From assembly GCA_947627045.1 (NCBI GenBank), contig CANQUM010000003.1, positions 1-64,000 of the forward strand: a DNA stretch of 64,000 nucleotides, read 5' to 3'. This document shows, one piece after another, positions 44,737 through 56,017 of this stretch. The notes beneath the pieces were generated by a model, which saw nothing but the letters and a program-made list of their open reading frames with translations, ran no database searches and was not told the DNA's origin. A program made the translations under genes and the position numbers. Source of the stretch: an uncultured Clostridia bacterium (lineage in GTDB: Bacteria > Bacillota > Clostridia > Oscillospirales > Ruminococcaceae). Position 1 is the first letter of the stretch. The number at the start of each line of letters is the position of its first letter.

Positions 44737-45804
44737 CTATTTGTAAAAGTAATTCAAATCTATATGATTTTCCTCTGCCAGTTCCTCCAGCCCTTTGCCG
44801 CTGATTTCATACATGGAATAACTCCGCGGCTTTGGCTCGTTATACCCAGTAACCACCAGATAAAACTTCCCATCGGCAAAGACCAGTGTCTGCCCATGTG
44901 CATCGTAATTCATACAGGCCAATGCCTTAATCCCCATGTAATTGCAGAGAACCTGTACGGCACAGCGGCTTGCCATGCAGTCACCTTTTCCCTTGAGGAA
45001 AATATCAGTCCATTTGTCATTATACAGCTCATAATCGGAGGTTGCACTGATATACCATGCTGCCTTATCCGCCTTTTCTTTCTCCGTCATATCAGAAGTA
45101 ATATACTTTTTTACAAAGTCAGAAAATATAGTGTCCATATAAATATTCCCTTCGGAATATCCCTGCACATTCGCCGTCAGTTTCCTCCCATCCTCTAGGA
45201 CAGCGGTTACCGTTGCTGTTACACATGGCTCAGTATAAGCCGGTTCCCAATCCATCTGCAGCAGCCCATATTCCGTAATGCTGAAAAAATCCGCATCCTC
45301 TCCGCTTATTTTCCAGTCCCTTACCTCTTTCTTTGTCCCGGACACACGGAAGCGGTATTCCCGGAGATGGCTGCTGTCATAGGTTATGTAATCCTTATAT
45401 TCATCAGAAAGATAATATAATGCCACGTCACTGCTGCTCAATGCCGGATTGTCTGCCGCCTGCTCCTGTTTCTTTTCCTCTGCCCTGACCGTAATCCTGC
45501 ACTTATACTTCTTTTTCTTATAGGTGGCGGTAACCAGTGCGGTCCCCTTTTTCTTTGCTTTGAGGGTAACGGTGTTTCCTTTTTTCTTAGCAATGGACAC
45601 CACTGTTTTCTTACTGGTTTTCCACTTTACTTTCGCCCTGCGGGACACCCCTTTTAACTTTAACTGGTATGTCTGCCCTGCTGTTACTGCCTTTTTCTTT
45701 TCTGCCAGTCCGGGCTTTGTTTTCGCCTCTGCCACCATGCCGGGCAGTGCCAGCATGAGTGCCAGTGCAAAGAGAATTGTCCTTATATGTTTTCTTCTCC
45801 CCAT
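44737..45804 (-). CDS. Exported BIG2 plus transglutaminase-like protein
   Basis: 355 residues with a signal peptide (GRRKHIRTILFALALMLALP, cleavage near AEAK). A lysine-rich BIG2 Ig-like domain (about 30-108: KTVVSIAKKKGNTVTLKAKK) precedes a linker and a transglutaminase-like domain with catalytic Cys in GKGDCMASRCAVQVLC and His in DAHGQTLVFADGKFY. Starts at an ATG with AAGGAGG; a promoter with CTGACT-17-TATAAT is visible about 80 bases upstream. A truncated copy of its 5' end occurs at 41.0-41.2 kb. It may crosslink or cleave cell-surface proteins; no sorting motif is present despite the sortase nearby. Confidence 0.85.
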   Translation of the reverse strand: MGRRKHIRTILFALALMLALPGMVAEAKTKPGLAEKKKAVTAGQTYQLKLKGVSRRAKVKWKTSKKTVVSIAKKKGNTVTLKAKKKGTALVTATYKKKKYKCRITVRAEEKKQEQAADNPALSSSDVALYYLSDEYKDYITYDSSHLREYRFRVSGTKKEVRDWKISGEDADFFSITEYGLLQMDWEPAYTEPCVTATVTAVLEDGRKLTANVQGYSEGNIYMDTIFSDFVKKYITSDMTEKEKADKAAWYISATSDYELYNDKWTDIFLKGKGDCMASRCAVQVLCNYMGIKALACMNYDAHGQTLVFADGKFYLVVTGYNEPKPRSYSMYEISGKGLEELAEENHIDLNYFYK

Positions 45805-46044
45805 ATCGTCGCCTCCTTATCCTGTAAACCATCAGTAATTTTATAAAAATAGCATGCTTATCTTTATTTACCAAAATTATACCGCGCTCCTTTTCAGAAG
45901 TCAGCCTGTTTTTTGTAATTATTTTAATTTATTTCTGCCGTTAAAAACTGTCCTTCCAGCTTATACATACCAAACAAAAAAGACAGAAAGCCAATCTCCC
46001 TGTCTTTGTATCAGAACCATTTTCCTTAATCTAAATGGGACATC

Positions 46045-46938
46045 TCATTTCCCCTTAATTACCCGGATCAGCGGGCGGAGCGCCTTAAAATATCCCTGCT
46101 GTCTTTTTCCAAATCTCTTGTCGAAATCCGCTTTAATCGCTTTTAAGTTTTTCCGGTTATGTGACCGGATAATCCGATACGCATCCTCTGCCTTCGCCAC
46201 ATCCAAATCATGCACATCCAGCACTGTGGCAATCAGATTTACCCCTCGAAAATATTCGTCGCCTGTACAGTATTTTGAAAGAGTCTCCTGCAATTCAGAA
46301 TCATCCCGAATTTTCAAATACCAGTCCCGCCCCTTTTCCTGCCCCAGAATGGCAGTGAGAGCCTGATACCATCCCCCTAAATTGGAAACCGGTACCGACT
46401 TTGCAATCTCCGTCACATACTGTTCCTCTGTCAATTTCCCCCGCCCTGCAATTTTCTCCCCGGCTGCTGCCGCCGGAATCATTTTTTTCTGCGGAGAAAT
46501 TTCCACAACACTATTTTTCCCCTTCTGTGCTTTTTTCTTTTTATTCTTTTTCTTGTTTTTGATTTCAAAACCTTTCCGGCGGATTTTAATCCCCCGGCTT
46601 TTCCAAAAATCAATGGCAGACTGATAATCTTTATCATTGGAATAAATGCAGAACGATGCTTTCGGATGCTTCGCCACCAGATAGGACAGCACCCCAATCA
46701 ACTGGTAATCCAGCGCATTATTTCCCGCCGCACATTCCAGCCAGAGAATTTTGGGATTATGTACCTGTTTCATCAAAAATTCTTCCAAATGCTTTGAATG
46801 GTGCTCCGTATAAAAAGCGATAATCCTGTCCTTCCTGCGGATTTTCCCCGGCATATCCAGCCATCTGTCTCCGACGTTTTCCGTATCAATTAAATAGTAT
46901 TTCCTGCCCAAATTTTTCACCTGATTTCTTCCGCTCAT
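46045..46938 (-). CDS. NYN/PIN-like domain protein with lysine-rich linker
   Basis: 297 residues. The N-terminal 130 residues form a PIN-like/NYN nuclease fold with acidic residues in KYYLIDTENVGD, AGNNALDYQLI and IYSNDKDYQSAI, the metal-binding positions of this family. A strongly basic linker (KNKKKNKKKKAQKGKN) follows, then a 110-residue C-terminal helical domain. Expected to be a cytoplasmic RNase or structural nucleic-acid binder; in ICEs such genes sit among accessory genes. Ribosome site before the ATG is weak, so the start could be a few codons later. Confidence 0.75.
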   Translation of the reverse strand: MSGRNQVKNLGRKYYLIDTENVGDRWLDMPGKIRRKDRIIAFYTEHHSKHLEEFLMKQVHNPKILWLECAAGNNALDYQLIGVLSYLVAKHPKASFCIYSNDKDYQSAIDFWKSRGIKIRRKGFEIKNKKKNKKKKAQKGKNSVVEISPQKKMIPAAAAGEKIAGRGKLTEEQYVTEIAKSVPVSNLGGWYQALTAILGQEKGRDWYLKIRDDSELQETLSKYCTGDEYFRGVNLIATVLDVHDLDVAKAEDAYRIIRSHNRKNLKAIKADFDKRFGKRQQGYFKALRPLIRVIKGK

Positions 46939-47040
46939 AGTATTATTTGGATTTTATTACCAGATATGGATAATAAATCCCGAAAACTACACTTATTATA
47001 TCAAAAAACAGATTACATACAAGAAAATTTTCTGCCACAT

Positions 47041-47075
47041 CAAAAAAGAGGTATGCTGTTACACATACCCCCCTC
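47041..47075 (-). terminator. Terminator after the coiled-coil ICE gene
   Basis: On the minus strand GAGG..GGTATG pairs with CATACCTC and is followed by TTTTTTG. Ends the transcript of the DUF6674-like gene 15 bases after its stop. Confidence 0.75.
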
Positions 47076-47089
47076 ATACACGGCATTTT

Positions 47090-47746
47090 CTATCTGCTTT
47101 TTTCCACCTCCTGCGTTACCGTCCGCCCTGCTGCCTCAGTCATCTGTTCCGCACCATGCTCCCTCTGATACTGCTCAAACAGTTCCGCACCATATTCCAC
47201 CTGCGGTTCTGCTACCGCAAGGCATGGTATCGGAGTTTCCGCCTGTTGGTCCTTTCCCTGCTGCCCACGGCATTCCTCCACTGCTTTCTCCAGACTCTCT
47301 ACCCTGTCGATTGCCCGGTCCACCTTATCTTTTATGGCAGCCAGCTTTCTCTTCATGCCGGTTACCTGCGTTACTTTATAAAGGGCTCTCTGGCCTTTCC
47401 TCTTTGCCGCATCCACAATCTTCCCTGCCCTCCCGCAGATATTTTCTTTCACTTTTTTTATCTGCTGTTTGAGGGAATCGCACTGTTTCTGTAACACATC
47501 TGCCGTTTTTTGCAGACTGTCCTTCACATGCCTTGCTATAGTGTCCTCTTTCATGGACACCAGTTCCTGCCGCACACTTTTTATCTCCTCTGTCATAAAA
47601 GATAATTTCTGTTCCAGCGTCTCCACATACTCACACATCTGCTTTACCTGTTCTGCCTGTGCGCCCATCTGGTTATTCGCCAGTAACTCCAGAAGTTCCA
47701 CAATGCGGGTATCGCTGCTGATTGCCTGTCCCCCTGCCAAATTCAT
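47090..47746 (-). CDS. Coiled-coil ICE protein (DUF6674-like)
   Basis: 218 residues, ATG preceded by AAAGGAG. Almost entirely helical coiled coil (KQMCEYVETLEQKLSFMTEE, EKNICGRAGKIVD-like middle) with a variable acidic tail. It matches the general pattern of a protein found next to SpoVG-like genes in clostridial ICEs, which I recall as DUF6674. No enzymatic motif; likely structural. The gene is preceded by structured element B and followed by a terminator. Confidence 0.7.
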   Translation of the reverse strand: MNLAGGQAISSDTRIVELLELLANNQMGAQAEQVKQMCEYVETLEQKLSFMTEEIKSVRQELVSMKEDTIARHVKDSLQKTADVLQKQCDSLKQQIKKVKENICGRAGKIVDAAKRKGQRALYKVTQVTGMKRKLAAIKDKVDRAIDRVESLEKAVEECRGQQGKDQQAETPIPCLAVAEPQVEYGAELFEQYQREHGAEQMTEAAGRTVTQEVEKSR

Positions 47747-47868
47747 CCTCTCCTTTCACAGCACCGGAACCGGGCAAAACGCCTCCACTTTCTATAGACA
47801 GCATTTTATAATAAAACGTCCCCCCGGCTCCGGCAGATTATCAATTTTTCCTCAAAAAATCCAGTGCA

Positions 47869-47970
47869 AAGAACACTGTTAATGCGAACTTGTTCGCTAT
47901 GCGTTCTTCATAGGTTTGATTTAGTTTTCCTTAGCATGGTTCTCCCATGCATTAGGAAAACTTCGCACCT
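47869..47970 (-). ncRNA. ICE structured element, copy B
   Basis: Minus strand: long hairpin AGGT/ACCT, AGTTTTCCT/AGGAAAACT, GCATGG/CCATGC, then AAGAACGC paired with GTGTTCTT (one G-U), which encloses the extra stem GCGAAC/GTTCGC. Same order as copies A and C; the linker TCAAACCTATGAAGAACGC resembles copy A. It lies between the SpoVG stop and the DUF6674 start. Confidence 0.55.
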
Positions 47971-47972
47971 TT

Positions 47973-48653
47973 TTATCTTGTCGGCAAATCCATATCTGGG
48001 AAATCCATATCCGAAGAATCCTGTACTGGCATAAATCCATCTGCCTGCCCCAGCACATTCTCCTGTACTTCCGCCACTGCCTTTTCATAGGCATCCGTCA
48101 GCAGGTTATTTACTTTCTCCCGGAACTCCCCGGTAACCGGATAACAGATGTCACGGTAAACACTCCGGTTATTCTCGTCTATCTGGTTTGTCTTATATGA
48201 CGGCATGGATACAAACAGCCCCTTTTTGCCCATGACAATGCTGATATTGCTGACGGCAAAGCAGTCATCCAGATAAATGCGGGCAAGCCCCCGGATACTT
48301 CTGTTTTCCTTTTCAAAGGGCGTGACCGACACAGTAAAGGGCAGCTCCCTGTCCTGCCCGTCCCCCACAAGGTATTTTTTCTGCCCTGTCTGCTTCAGGT
48401 TCTCCAGTGCGAGAAGAATATTTGCCTCCAGCTCCCCGCGGAACTCCTTTGTGGTCGGATAGCAGATGTCTTTCCTTTCCCCGTCCTGATTTTTGCTCTT
48501 GTAATGCGGCATGGAGATATACAGCTGGTTATCCCTGCCTGCCAAAATCGTGATGTTGCTGACCTTAAAGCTGTCCCCGAATACCACGGAGGCATAGCCC
48601 CTTACATTGCTGTTCTGTGTCTTTACTTCCCCTACGGTAATCTCATACTTCAT
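47973..48653 (-). CDS. Protein with two tandem SpoVG domains
   Basis: 226 residues from the ATG at 48653, which follows AAAAGGAGG. Two SpoVG-type units: residues about 1-95 (VVFGDSFKVSNITILAGRDN, then PHYKSKNQ) and 105-200 (IYLDDCFAVSNISIVMGKKG, then PSYKTNQ), separated by a short linker. SpoVG is a small DNA-binding regulator that binds as a dimer; a fused pair would be a pseudo-dimer. Genes of this type are common in clostridial ICEs. A hairpin with GCCGGC arms lies in the leader. It follows the sortase gene with its own ribosome site. Confidence 0.88.
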   Translation of the reverse strand: MKYEITVGEVKTQNSNVRGYASVVFGDSFKVSNITILAGRDNQLYISMPHYKSKNQDGERKDICYPTTKEFRGELEANILLALENLKQTGQKKYLVGDGQDRELPFTVSVTPFEKENRSIRGLARIYLDDCFAVSNISIVMGKKGLFVSMPSYKTNQIDENNRSVYRDICYPVTGEFREKVNNLLTDAYEKAVAEVQENVLGQADGFMPVQDSSDMDFPDMDLPTR

Positions 48654-48673
48654 AAAGTCCTCCTTTTCTGCAT

Positions 48674-48691
48674 AACCGGCTGTGCCGGCTT
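48674..48691. promoter_or_regulatory. Leader hairpin of the SpoVG-like gene
   Basis: AAGCCGGC/GCCGGTT arms (minus strand) with a three-base loop end about 15 bases before the ribosome site. A similar GAAGCCGGC/GCCGGCTTC hairpin precedes virB4. Role unknown. Confidence 0.45.
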
Positions 48692-48713
48692 TTGCCAGTG
48701 CATACTGCACAAA

Positions 48714-49355
48714 TTATTTTGTTACGGCTTTTGAGCTGCTGTCATTTTCGCTGTCCGCATCCCCCCTTTCGCTGTCATAGTCCCTGACCGGAACACATTT
48801 GCAGGCAAACCTCCTTGTACCATGGTCAGCACAGGTGAACAGGGTAAGAACCTCCGTACCGCTTTCTTCCGTTACCCACCCATCATAGGGATTTACCACC
48901 CGCATTTCCTCCACCGTATAACTGTGTGTCACGCCTGCCTTTGTGGTCAGTGTCACCTCTGCCCCTGCCCTGATACTGCCGAGGTTGGTAAAATAAATCC
49001 CCCGCCTGCTGCCGTTATGCCCGGCAAGGACACAGTTGCCGGTTCCACATAAAGGTGCGGTATTCTCCATGTGTCCGATCCCCTCATTCAGCTGTACCGC
49101 ACCTGTCCCCTCAAATACCGGGTATTTTATTTTGAGGTCCGGTATCTCCACAATCCCGGCGGCACCCTCCGCCAGATGTGGGGAAGCCTTCTTTTTACGG
49201 TTGCCGGTTTCTTTACTCTCCTCCTCATCTTCTTCCTCCTCCAACTGGTTGATATACTGGTCTGCCCTCTGCTGCCCCCGCAGCCGCAGAAGAAAAGGGA
49301 CAGCCGCTATGGCTATCCCAATCAGAATTAAAATAACTGTTTTTTTACTTCTCAA
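48714..49355 (-). CDS. Class D-like sortase
   Basis: 213 residues, starting at TTG with GGAGG and overlapping the SNF2 stop (TTGA). One N-terminal membrane anchor ([18 protein letters not shown]) then a sortase domain with catalytic His in [13 protein letters not shown], Cys in [10 protein letters not shown] and Arg in RRFACKC. It would process a surface protein during conjugation or modify the donor-cell wall; no clear LPxTG substrate was seen in the window. Confidence 0.88.
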   Translation of the reverse strand: MRSKKTVILILIGIAIAAVPFLLRLRGQQRADQYINQLEEEEDEEESKETGNRKKKASPHLAEGAAGIVEIPDLKIKYPVFEGTGAVQLNEGIGHMENTAPLCGTGNCVLAGHNGSRRGIYFTNLGSIRAGAEVTLTTKAGVTHSYTVEEMRVVNPYDGWVTEESGTEVLTLFTCADHGTRRFACKCVPVRDYDSERGDADSENDSSSKAVTK

Positions 49356-52300
49356 CGTTTTTCCTCCCTCTCTGTCCCATAACCGTATGACGGCTCCGCC
49401 ACACGGCTGATTTCCGTCTCTGGTTCCATTGAATCAATCCCTGCCACCGCATGGCCGGCTTCCGGCTTCTGTTCTTCTGGGCTGCGTTCTTCCGCCGAAG
49501 GCTCCCGGTTTTCCAAATCCAGCAGATTATTCAACTCAAACTGCCTTGCCAGCTTTGTTTTCAGTTCTTCCTCATACTGGAACGGCTTGCCATATTCCAA
49601 CTTTGCCTGCTCCATGTCAAGGCGGTATTTTTCCAGCCTTTCCTCAAGGAAGCCGATGTTTCCCTGAATCCCGTTAAAGAGGTTCTCCAGCCTTGTCATG
49701 CAGCCTACCGGGGAGGTTGACAGTTCTGCTTTATATTCTGTCTTTCCCCGCAGCACCAGATAATCTGCCCCCATGAAGTTCTTTTCCACAAGGACAGAAA
49801 AGCCTTTGTACTCCGCCACTTCTTCCGTTGTGCCTGTCTTACATTTACCGGCGGCAGACAGGAAAGCGGTGCCGCCATCCACCCTCTCTGTAAACGTAAT
49901 TCCTCCCACTTTAATGGAAAAATCCGCCCCGGCAAGCAGCCTCCTGTCACGCTCCCTGACGTCCTCATGGACACATTTTAATTTTTCCTCTGCCGCCGCA
50001 ATCAGTTTCGGGAATTTCACCATGAAACTGTCCTGCATGGCATAACGCTGGCTGTCATAGGTGGCTTTCAGCATTTTCAGCCGCTGCACGTCATTGTCTA
50101 TCTGCATCTTTTCCTTTATCAGCGGACTCCCGGCAGCCACCGCCTTTATCTCCGCATAGGAAAGGGTTGCCTCATCGACGTCCTCACAGCTCCTTGATAC
50201 GGATCTGCCCGTCATGACCTGCGAGATGAAACGCTGCTTGTTCTCGACCAGCGCCCAGTTGTATGCGTCAAAGGTCCCTTTTGTCACATAACGGTACACA
50301 GCCACCTCATCATTCTCATTGCCCTGCCGCAGCCCCCTCCCCTCACGCTGTTCTATGCTTGAGGGTTTCCACGGGCAGTCGCAGTGGTGCATAGCCACAA
50401 GGTGCGTCTGCACGTTGACGCCGGTGCCGCACTTGTCCGTGGAGCCGATCAGCACCTTTTTTGTGCCGGAACGCATTTCACGGAACAGGGCGTCCCTCTG
50501 TGCGTCTGTCTTACAATCGTGTATAAATGCGATTTCCTCCGCCGGGATGCCCTGCTTTACCAGTTCCGTCTTGATATAATTGTAAACGTCAAAGCTCCCT
50601 GTTTCATGCCACGGTGTATCCAGCATATCCCGGCTCCATGCCCGCCTCGGCGTGCCAATGTCAGAGAAAATAAGCTGTGTGCCGGTTTTCCCCTCACTCT
50701 CTGCCCTGTGGTATTCATACAGCACATTTTCCACCACCCTGTTTAATTTCCCGCCGGGATTTTCCGGCGCATCCGGTGCCAGCAGCCTTGCGTCTGTGCC
50801 TAACAGCCTTGCCTCATGGGTAATCTTGAGGAAATTGTCCTCCGACGGATTGACGCCGCCGCTGCGGATTGCCTCTGCCCTCTGCACAAAGGTCTCCATG
50901 ACCTGCTTCACATACCAGTCCGGCTCACTCTCCACGATAATATATTTCCCGTCCCGCAGCCCCGGCGTGTCAAGGTCGAGCATGTCCCTTGTCTGGATGT
51001 CCGCCGTCTCCCGGAAGATGTTCATCAGCTCCGGCAGGTTTGTAAATTTATTAAACCTCGTCTTGAACCGGAACCCGCTGCCAGTGGCATCCAGCTCCAG
51101 CGCCGTCGTCTGCTCCCCGAAGTTTGCCGCCCAGCTGTCAAAATGGTAAATGCCAAGCTGCTCCAGTGTGTCTTTCTGTAAAAACTGCTGCATGACATAC
51201 ATCTCCACCATCGTATTGCTGATCGGGGTCCCCGTGGCAAAGACAATCCCCCTGCCGCCGTTCACCTCATTCACATACTGGCATTTCAGGTACATATCCA
51301 TCGCCCTCTGGCTGCCGCCCCCGGTAATGCCCGCCACGTTCATCTTTGAAAAAACGGCAAGGTTCTTAAAGGCGTGGGCCTCGTCACACATGATGGAATC
51401 AATGCCAAGCTCCTCAAAGGTTATGAGGTCATCCTTGCGTACCTCGTCCGCCATTTTCTGCAGCTGCTCCTCCAGCCTTTTCTTGTGCGCCTCCATCTGC
51501 TTGACAGTCCACCGTTCCTGGTTGCGTTCCTTCATTTCCGCAATGGCAAAGCTGATGTCGTCTATCTGGCGGTTTAACAGCATCTCCCGCCTTTCCTTTG
51601 ACACCGGAATCCGCTCAAACTGCGAGTGTGACATGATGATACAGTCATAGTCCCCGGTGGCAATGCGGGAGATAAACTGCTTCCTCCTGCGTTTCTCAAA
51701 ATCCCTCTCCGTTGCCACTAAAATATTGGCAGAAGGGTACAGCCTCAGAAACTCACTTGCTGTCTGCCCGATCAGGGGCTTTGGCACCACCATGGCCGTC
51801 TTATTCGCAAGGCCCAGGCGTTTCTGCTCCATGCACGCCGCCATCATCTCAAAACTTTTCCCCGCACCCACACAGTGGGCAAGCAGGGTATTCCCTCCCA
51901 TCAGAATCCTTGCAATGGCGTTCCTCTGGTGCGGCTTCAGTTCAATGTCCGGGTTCATGCCGGGAAACTGTAAATGGCTGCCGTCATACTCCCGCAGCCT
52001 GACATTGTTAAAGGTCTCATTATAATACCTGACATATTTATTCCTGCGCTCCGGCTCTGCAAATATCCATTCCCGGAACGCCTCCTTTAACTGGTTCTGC
52101 TTCTCCCTCGCCAGCATGGTCTCCTTCTGGTTTGTTTCGTAATGGTATTTTCCCCCGCCATCTTCTATGCGGTCACGGACTGTAACAGTGCGGAGGTTCA
52201 AAGTATTCTCAAAAATCGTATAGGCATCCATCCTTGAAGTGCCGTAGGTTTTGGTTGCTGCAACGGAAGTTTTATCTAAAGATTTATTCTCCACGAACCA

Positions 52301-55300
52301 CTCCATCTGGAATTTATTTAACTGCACCTGTATCCCGGAAGAGCCAATGCCGTACCGCCTCGCCTGCGCCCGCTCCGGCGTGTGCAGTGTTTCATAAAGG
52401 AATTTCTCATAATCCTGCGGCTCAATCCAAGTCGTCCCAATCCGCACGTCTATCTCCCCGGCATCCAGGTCTTTCGGCTGTACCTGCTCCAGCGCCGCCA
52501 CGTTGTCCCCGAACAGCTCCGGGCGTTCCCCTGCTGCCGCCTTTGCCATTCGCAGCTTGTCCCTGACATTGCCGGACAGGTATTCGTCCGCCGTCTCCCA
52601 CCCCTGGTTCTCATCATGGGGAAGGTATTTCTGCGGGTTCAGGAAGATAATGCCTTTCAGTTCCTCAATCAACTTTGCCCGCTGTAATTCTGCTGTGAGT
52701 TTTTCTGATAAAACAACTTCTTCCGAAAGGGCATCCCTAGTTTCATTTTGCTGCAGGCTTTTTTCTTCCTGCCCGCTGCCCTGCTGTCCCTTCCTTAATT
52801 CTTCTATTTTCCCGCTGATGTCCGGCTCATAAATCCGAAGCATATACGGAAGGTTGACGCCGTTATATTCACATACGGAAAGGTTCAGCGCCTCCACCGC
52901 CGTCTCCACATGGTCTGTCTCTTTCCCTGCCCGTATGGTCTGCTTTGTAAACATATCCGCTTTCGTGACAACCCCCTCCTCATCCACATTTTCCAGCGAA
53001 CATAAAAGAGGGTAATCCTCGTCGTCCCGGAAGGCCCTCGAATTACCCTGTGAAGTGATATAACCGTATTTTTTTGTGTAACTGTCATAAACAGAACTTA
53101 ATTCCCCCTGTGCCGCCTTCAATTCTTCCTCACTGCAGCCGTTTAACTGGATATTTATCAAATGCCTGGTGCATTTCCGTAATTTATCCATCCCCCGTAT
53201 GCGCTCAAGAACGGTATTCCCTGCCTCCTGACGGTACATCCGTGAATCTTTCCGGTAGTACAGTGTCCCGTCCACAAATGTGTAGGTGTAATTTTTCACA
53301 TCCGGATCGGCAGGGATACTCTCCTCCGGTTCCTCCTCCTGTAAAATTTCATAATCCGGTATCTGCACGGAAAGGCGGCCCAACACCAGCCGCAACGCCC
53401 CGTACAGGTCAAAATCTTCTTCATCATTGACGCATACCGTATAACTGGAATCACTGCCATACCTGCCGCTGTCATACTCCATGCGCCCCAGCATCATCTC
53501 CGGGTGTTCCACGAAGTAGGAGTTGACCGGCACCCCGTTTTCTGTCATTCCGAGGTGAATCCAGCCCGGCTCCGCTGATATTTTCCGCTCCCTTTTCTGG
53601 AAGAATAAAATATCACTGGTGACTTCCGTACCTGCCTCCGCTTTGAAGGCGCTGTTCGGAAGCCGGACCGCACCGACCAGCTCCGCACGCTCCGCCAGAT
53701 ATTTCCGGACACTGTTATTTTTCTTGTCCATTGTCCCTTTCGTGGTAATCACTGCCACCACACCGCCCGGCCTTACCTTGTCGATGGACTTTGCCACAAA
53801 GTAATCGTGTATTTTGAAATTCTCTGCATTATACTTCCTGTCATAGACCTTAAAATCCCCAAAGGGGACATTCCCCACCACAACATCAAAAAAGTTATCC
53901 GAAAAATCCGTTTCCTCAAACCCCTTTACCTGTATATCCGCCTGCGGGTACAACATCTTTGCAATCCTGCCGCTGATGTTATCTTTTTCCACGCCAAAGA
54001 GCCTGCTGCCCCTTAACTGCCCCGGCATGGTTCCAAAGAAATGGCCTGTCCCCATAGAAGGCTCCAGCACGTTCCCGCCAGCAAAGCCAAACTGCACCAG
54101 TGCCTCCCCTACGGCAGCGGCAACTTCCGGCGGTGTGTAAAAGGCAGTTGTGACCGTTGCCCTTGCCTCCCGGTATTCCTCCGGGGTAAGGAGTGCTTTC
54201 AGCTCCGCATACTCTTTCTGCCAGCTTTCGTTTTTTTCATCAAATGCCTGTGAAGTGCCACCCCACCCGGCATACCCTGCAAGGATTTCCTGCTCCTCCG
54301 GTGTGGCGTGCCTGCGCTCTGCCTCCACCTGCTTTAAGACTTTAACGGCCTCCACATTCCGCTTATAGCGTGTCTTTTCCCCGCCGGTCTCCTGCCTGTG
54401 GATATCAATGACATAGTTACGGGGCTGTGCTGCCTTTTCGGTATCTTCTGCCACTGGAACCTGCTCTTTCTCTCCAGTGCCAGAAGTTTCCAAAGGCGGT
54501 TCTTTTTCTTCCTGGCCTGTCAGCTCCACATCATCGGCATAAGCAGCATAAAGATTATTTATATTTTTTCTCTGCTCAAACCGGACGGCATCCGGCACAC
54601 CCATCTGGTCTGCCTCGTCAGGAATAGCAAATTCGTCAAAAGGCTCTTCTTCCGACTCTTCTGTCTGATATGCTCCGTCCTCCCCATCATCAATCCCTGT
54701 TTCTTTATAATCAAAAAGAGAAGCCTGTCTGAAAACGGCTTCCCTCTTTGTGCCAAATGAATTTAAGTCATCCAGCTCTTTATTCAGTTCTTTCTGTGTT
54801 TCTAGTGAAACTGATTGATGAGGTCGTGACGGATGATTTCCTCTGCCTCCATCATCCCCTGTTTCCTGATATGGAACATTTCCATTGTGGACTCCGGATT
54901 CTCCGGCTTGTGTTTTTCCAGATACTTCTCCATGAGGCTGTCCAACATCCGGTTTGCCTCCTCCTCCACTTCTTTCAGTTTCGGATAGAGGATTCCGAAC
55001 CGTACCATGCTCCGATACCTCTGCGGGTAATTTTCCTCCAGATACTCCATTGCCATGATTCCGAATTTCCCTAATGTCCCTGTTTCCGTCTGTTCCGCTG
55101 CTTTGATGTCCGGGTACAGCATCCCGTCTGTTCCCTCGTGGTAACTGATTTCCACTGCCATTCCTGCCTCCTTTTCCGGAAAGATTTTGCTGCAAGTTTG
55201 GGGATTCCTTCCCAAACTTGTCAGGCGAATGGGACATCCGCCTTGCCTTCCTTTCCTTCTCAATACTCATAATTTCACGGTTCATATTCCGAAGAACAGT

Positions 55301-56005
55301 ACAGGATACGTCACTTACCAGAGCACCAAGTACGCTAATGCAGCCCTCGTCCTTCACATTAACTATTGCACCTAAGTCCAGTTCTCCGCTGCCCAGGTCA
55401 AATCCGCATCTTGTCCCTACCACATATAATATACTGTTAAAAACCAATTCCTGTGCGATAGGCTCTGGCGTTTCATTCTCTCCGCCGGTTATCTCACGTC
55501 CTGCAAGCATTACGGCCTCAGCAAATCTCTTACCGAAGTCCTCTTTTAGAATACCGCGCACTTCCTGCTTTGTAAAGGCTTTTAACTGCTCTAGCTGGCT
55601 TTTTCTGTCTGTTCCAGGTGCCTCCGTGGTCTCTCCCCGTTTCCAGAGTGCCGACAATAAATCCGGCAGGTTCTCCCCCTCCAAATCCCATGTCAGCTTT
55701 ACATTTCTCCCTCCGGTGTCGCTGATGTCAAACACATAGCGCATCCCCGGCTTTAACGCCCTTGAAGGGAAGATGGCAATCCCCCTGCTGCCCCGTTTCA
55801 CATAACGGTGTACCTTTTTCCATGTGTCATAGTCCGCAACCAGCGTGGCTGACGGCCTCTGCGCATACACCATAAGCACGTTGTCAAACTCATACCGGTA
55901 TATCTGCCCTGCCAGACGGCAGACCGCCTTCCAGCCTGCCTCCGTCTGTGTCACTCTGGTGATTACATCCTGATAAATCTGGCGGGCCATATATTCAACG
56001 CCCAT
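49352..56005 (-). CDS. Giant ICE DNA methylase/SNF2 helicase protein
   Basis: About 2217 residues; the ATG at 56005, with GGGGGAG six bases upstream, is preferred. Order: LtrC/ArdC-like N-terminus ([20 protein letters not shown]), a glycine-rich disordered region (about 280-420), an N6-methyltransferase-like domain ([12 protein letters not shown] near 650, GNVPFGDF near 717, variant of NPPY), then a SNF2-type helicase with [16 protein letters not shown] (near 1380), [11 protein letters not shown] (near 1540), [11 protein letters not shown] and [12 protein letters not shown] (near 1890), and a charged tail. This fusion is a hallmark of Tn1549/CTn-like clostridial ICEs and may protect or remodel transferred DNA. 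Largest gene in the window; intact. Confidence 0.9.
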   Translation of the reverse strand: MGVEYMARQIYQDVITRVTQTEAGWKAVCRLAGQIYRYEFDNVLMVYAQRPSATLVADYDTWKKVHRYVKRGSRGIAIFPSRALKPGMRYVFDISDTGGRNVKLTWDLEGENLPDLLSALWKRGETTEAPGTDRKSQLEQLKAFTKQEVRGILKEDFGKRFAEAVMLAGREITGGENETPEPIAQELVFNSILYVVGTRCGFDLGSGELDLGAIVNVKDEGCISVLGALVSDVSCTVLRNMNREIMSIEKERKARRMSHSPDKFGKESPNLQQNLSGKGGRNGSGNQLPRGNRRDAVPGHQSSGTDGNRDIREIRNHGNGVSGGKLPAEVSEHGTVRNPLSETERSGGGGKPDVGQPHGEVSGKTQAGESGVHNGNVPYQETGDDGGRGNHPSRPHQSVSLETQKELNKELDDLNSFGTKREAVFRQASLFDYKETGIDDGEDGAYQTEESEEEPFDEFAIPDEADQMGVPDAVRFEQRKNINNLYAAYADDVELTGQEEKEPPLETSGTGEKEQVPVAEDTEKAAQPRNYVIDIHRQETGGEKTRYKRNVEAVKVLKQVEAERRHATPEEQEILAGYAGWGGTSQAFDEKNESWQKEYAELKALLTPEEYREARATVTTAFYTPPEVAAAVGEALVQFGFAGGNVLEPSMGTGHFFGTMPGQLRGSRLFGVEKDNISGRIAKMLYPQADIQVKGFEETDFSDNFFDVVVGNVPFGDFKVYDRKYNAENFKIHDYFVAKSIDKVRPGGVVAVITTKGTMDKKNNSVRKYLAERAELVGAVRLPNSAFKAEAGTEVTSDILFFQKRERKISAEPGWIHLGMTENGVPVNSYFVEHPEMMLGRMEYDSGRYGSDSSYTVCVNDEEDFDLYGALRLVLGRLSVQIPDYEILQEEEPEESIPADPDVKNYTYTFVDGTLYYRKDSRMYRQEAGNTVLERIRGMDKLRKCTRHLINIQLNGCSEEELKAAQGELSSVYDSYTKKYGYITSQGNSRAFRDDEDYPLLCSLENVDEEGVVTKADMFTKQTIRAGKETDHVETAVEALNLSVCEYNGVNLPYMLRIYEPDISGKIEELRKGQQGSGQEEKSLQQNETRDALSEEVVLSEKLTAELQRAKLIEELKGIIFLNPQKYLPHDENQGWETADEYLSGNVRDKLRMAKAAAGERPELFGDNVAALEQVQPKDLDAGEIDVRIGTTWIEPQDYEKFLYETLHTPERAQARRYGIGSSGIQVQLNKFQMEWFVENKSLDKTSVAATKTYGTSRMDAYTIFENTLNLRTVTVRDRIEDGGGKYHYETNQKETMLAREKQNQLKEAFREWIFAEPERRNKYVRYYNETFNNVRLREYDGSHLQFPGMNPDIELKPHQRNAIARILMGGNTLLAHCVGAGKSFEMMAACMEQKRLGLANKTAMVVPKPLIGQTASEFLRLYPSANILVATERDFEKRRRKQFISRIATGDYDCIIMSHSQFERIPVSKERREMLLNRQIDDISFAIAEMKERNQERWTVKQMEAHKKRLEEQLQKMADEVRKDDLITFEELGIDSIMCDEAHAFKNLAVFSKMNVAGITGGGSQRAMDMYLKCQYVNEVNGGRGIVFATGTPISNTMVEMYVMQQFLQKDTLEQLGIYHFDSWAANFGEQTTALELDATGSGFRFKTRFNKFTNLPELMNIFRETADIQTRDMLDLDTPGLRDGKYIIVESEPDWYVKQVMETFVQRAEAIRSGGVNPSEDNFLKITHEARLLGTDARLLAPDAPENPGGKLNRVVENVLYEYHRAESEGKTGTQLIFSDIGTPRRAWSRDMLDTPWHETGSFDVYNYIKTELVKQGIPAEEIAFIHDCKTDAQRDALFREMRSGTKKVLIGSTDKCGTGVNVQTHLVAMHHCDCPWKPSSIEQREGRGLRQGNENDEVAVYRYVTKGTFDAYNWALVENKQRFISQVMTGRSVSRSCEDVDEATLSYAEIKAVAAGSPLIKEKMQIDNDVQRLKMLKATYDSQRYAMQDSFMVKFPKLIAAAEEKLKCVHEDVRERDRRLLAGADFSIKVGGITFTERVDGGTAFLSAAGKCKTGTTEEVAEYKGFSVLVEKNFMGADYLVLRGKTEYKAELSTSPVGCMTRLENLFNGIQGNIGFLEERLEKYRLDMEQAKLEYGKPFQYEEELKTKLARQFELNNLLDLENREPSAEERSPEEQKPEAGHAVAGIDSMEPETEISRVAEPSYGYGTEREEKR

Positions 56006-56017
56006 ACACAACTCCCC

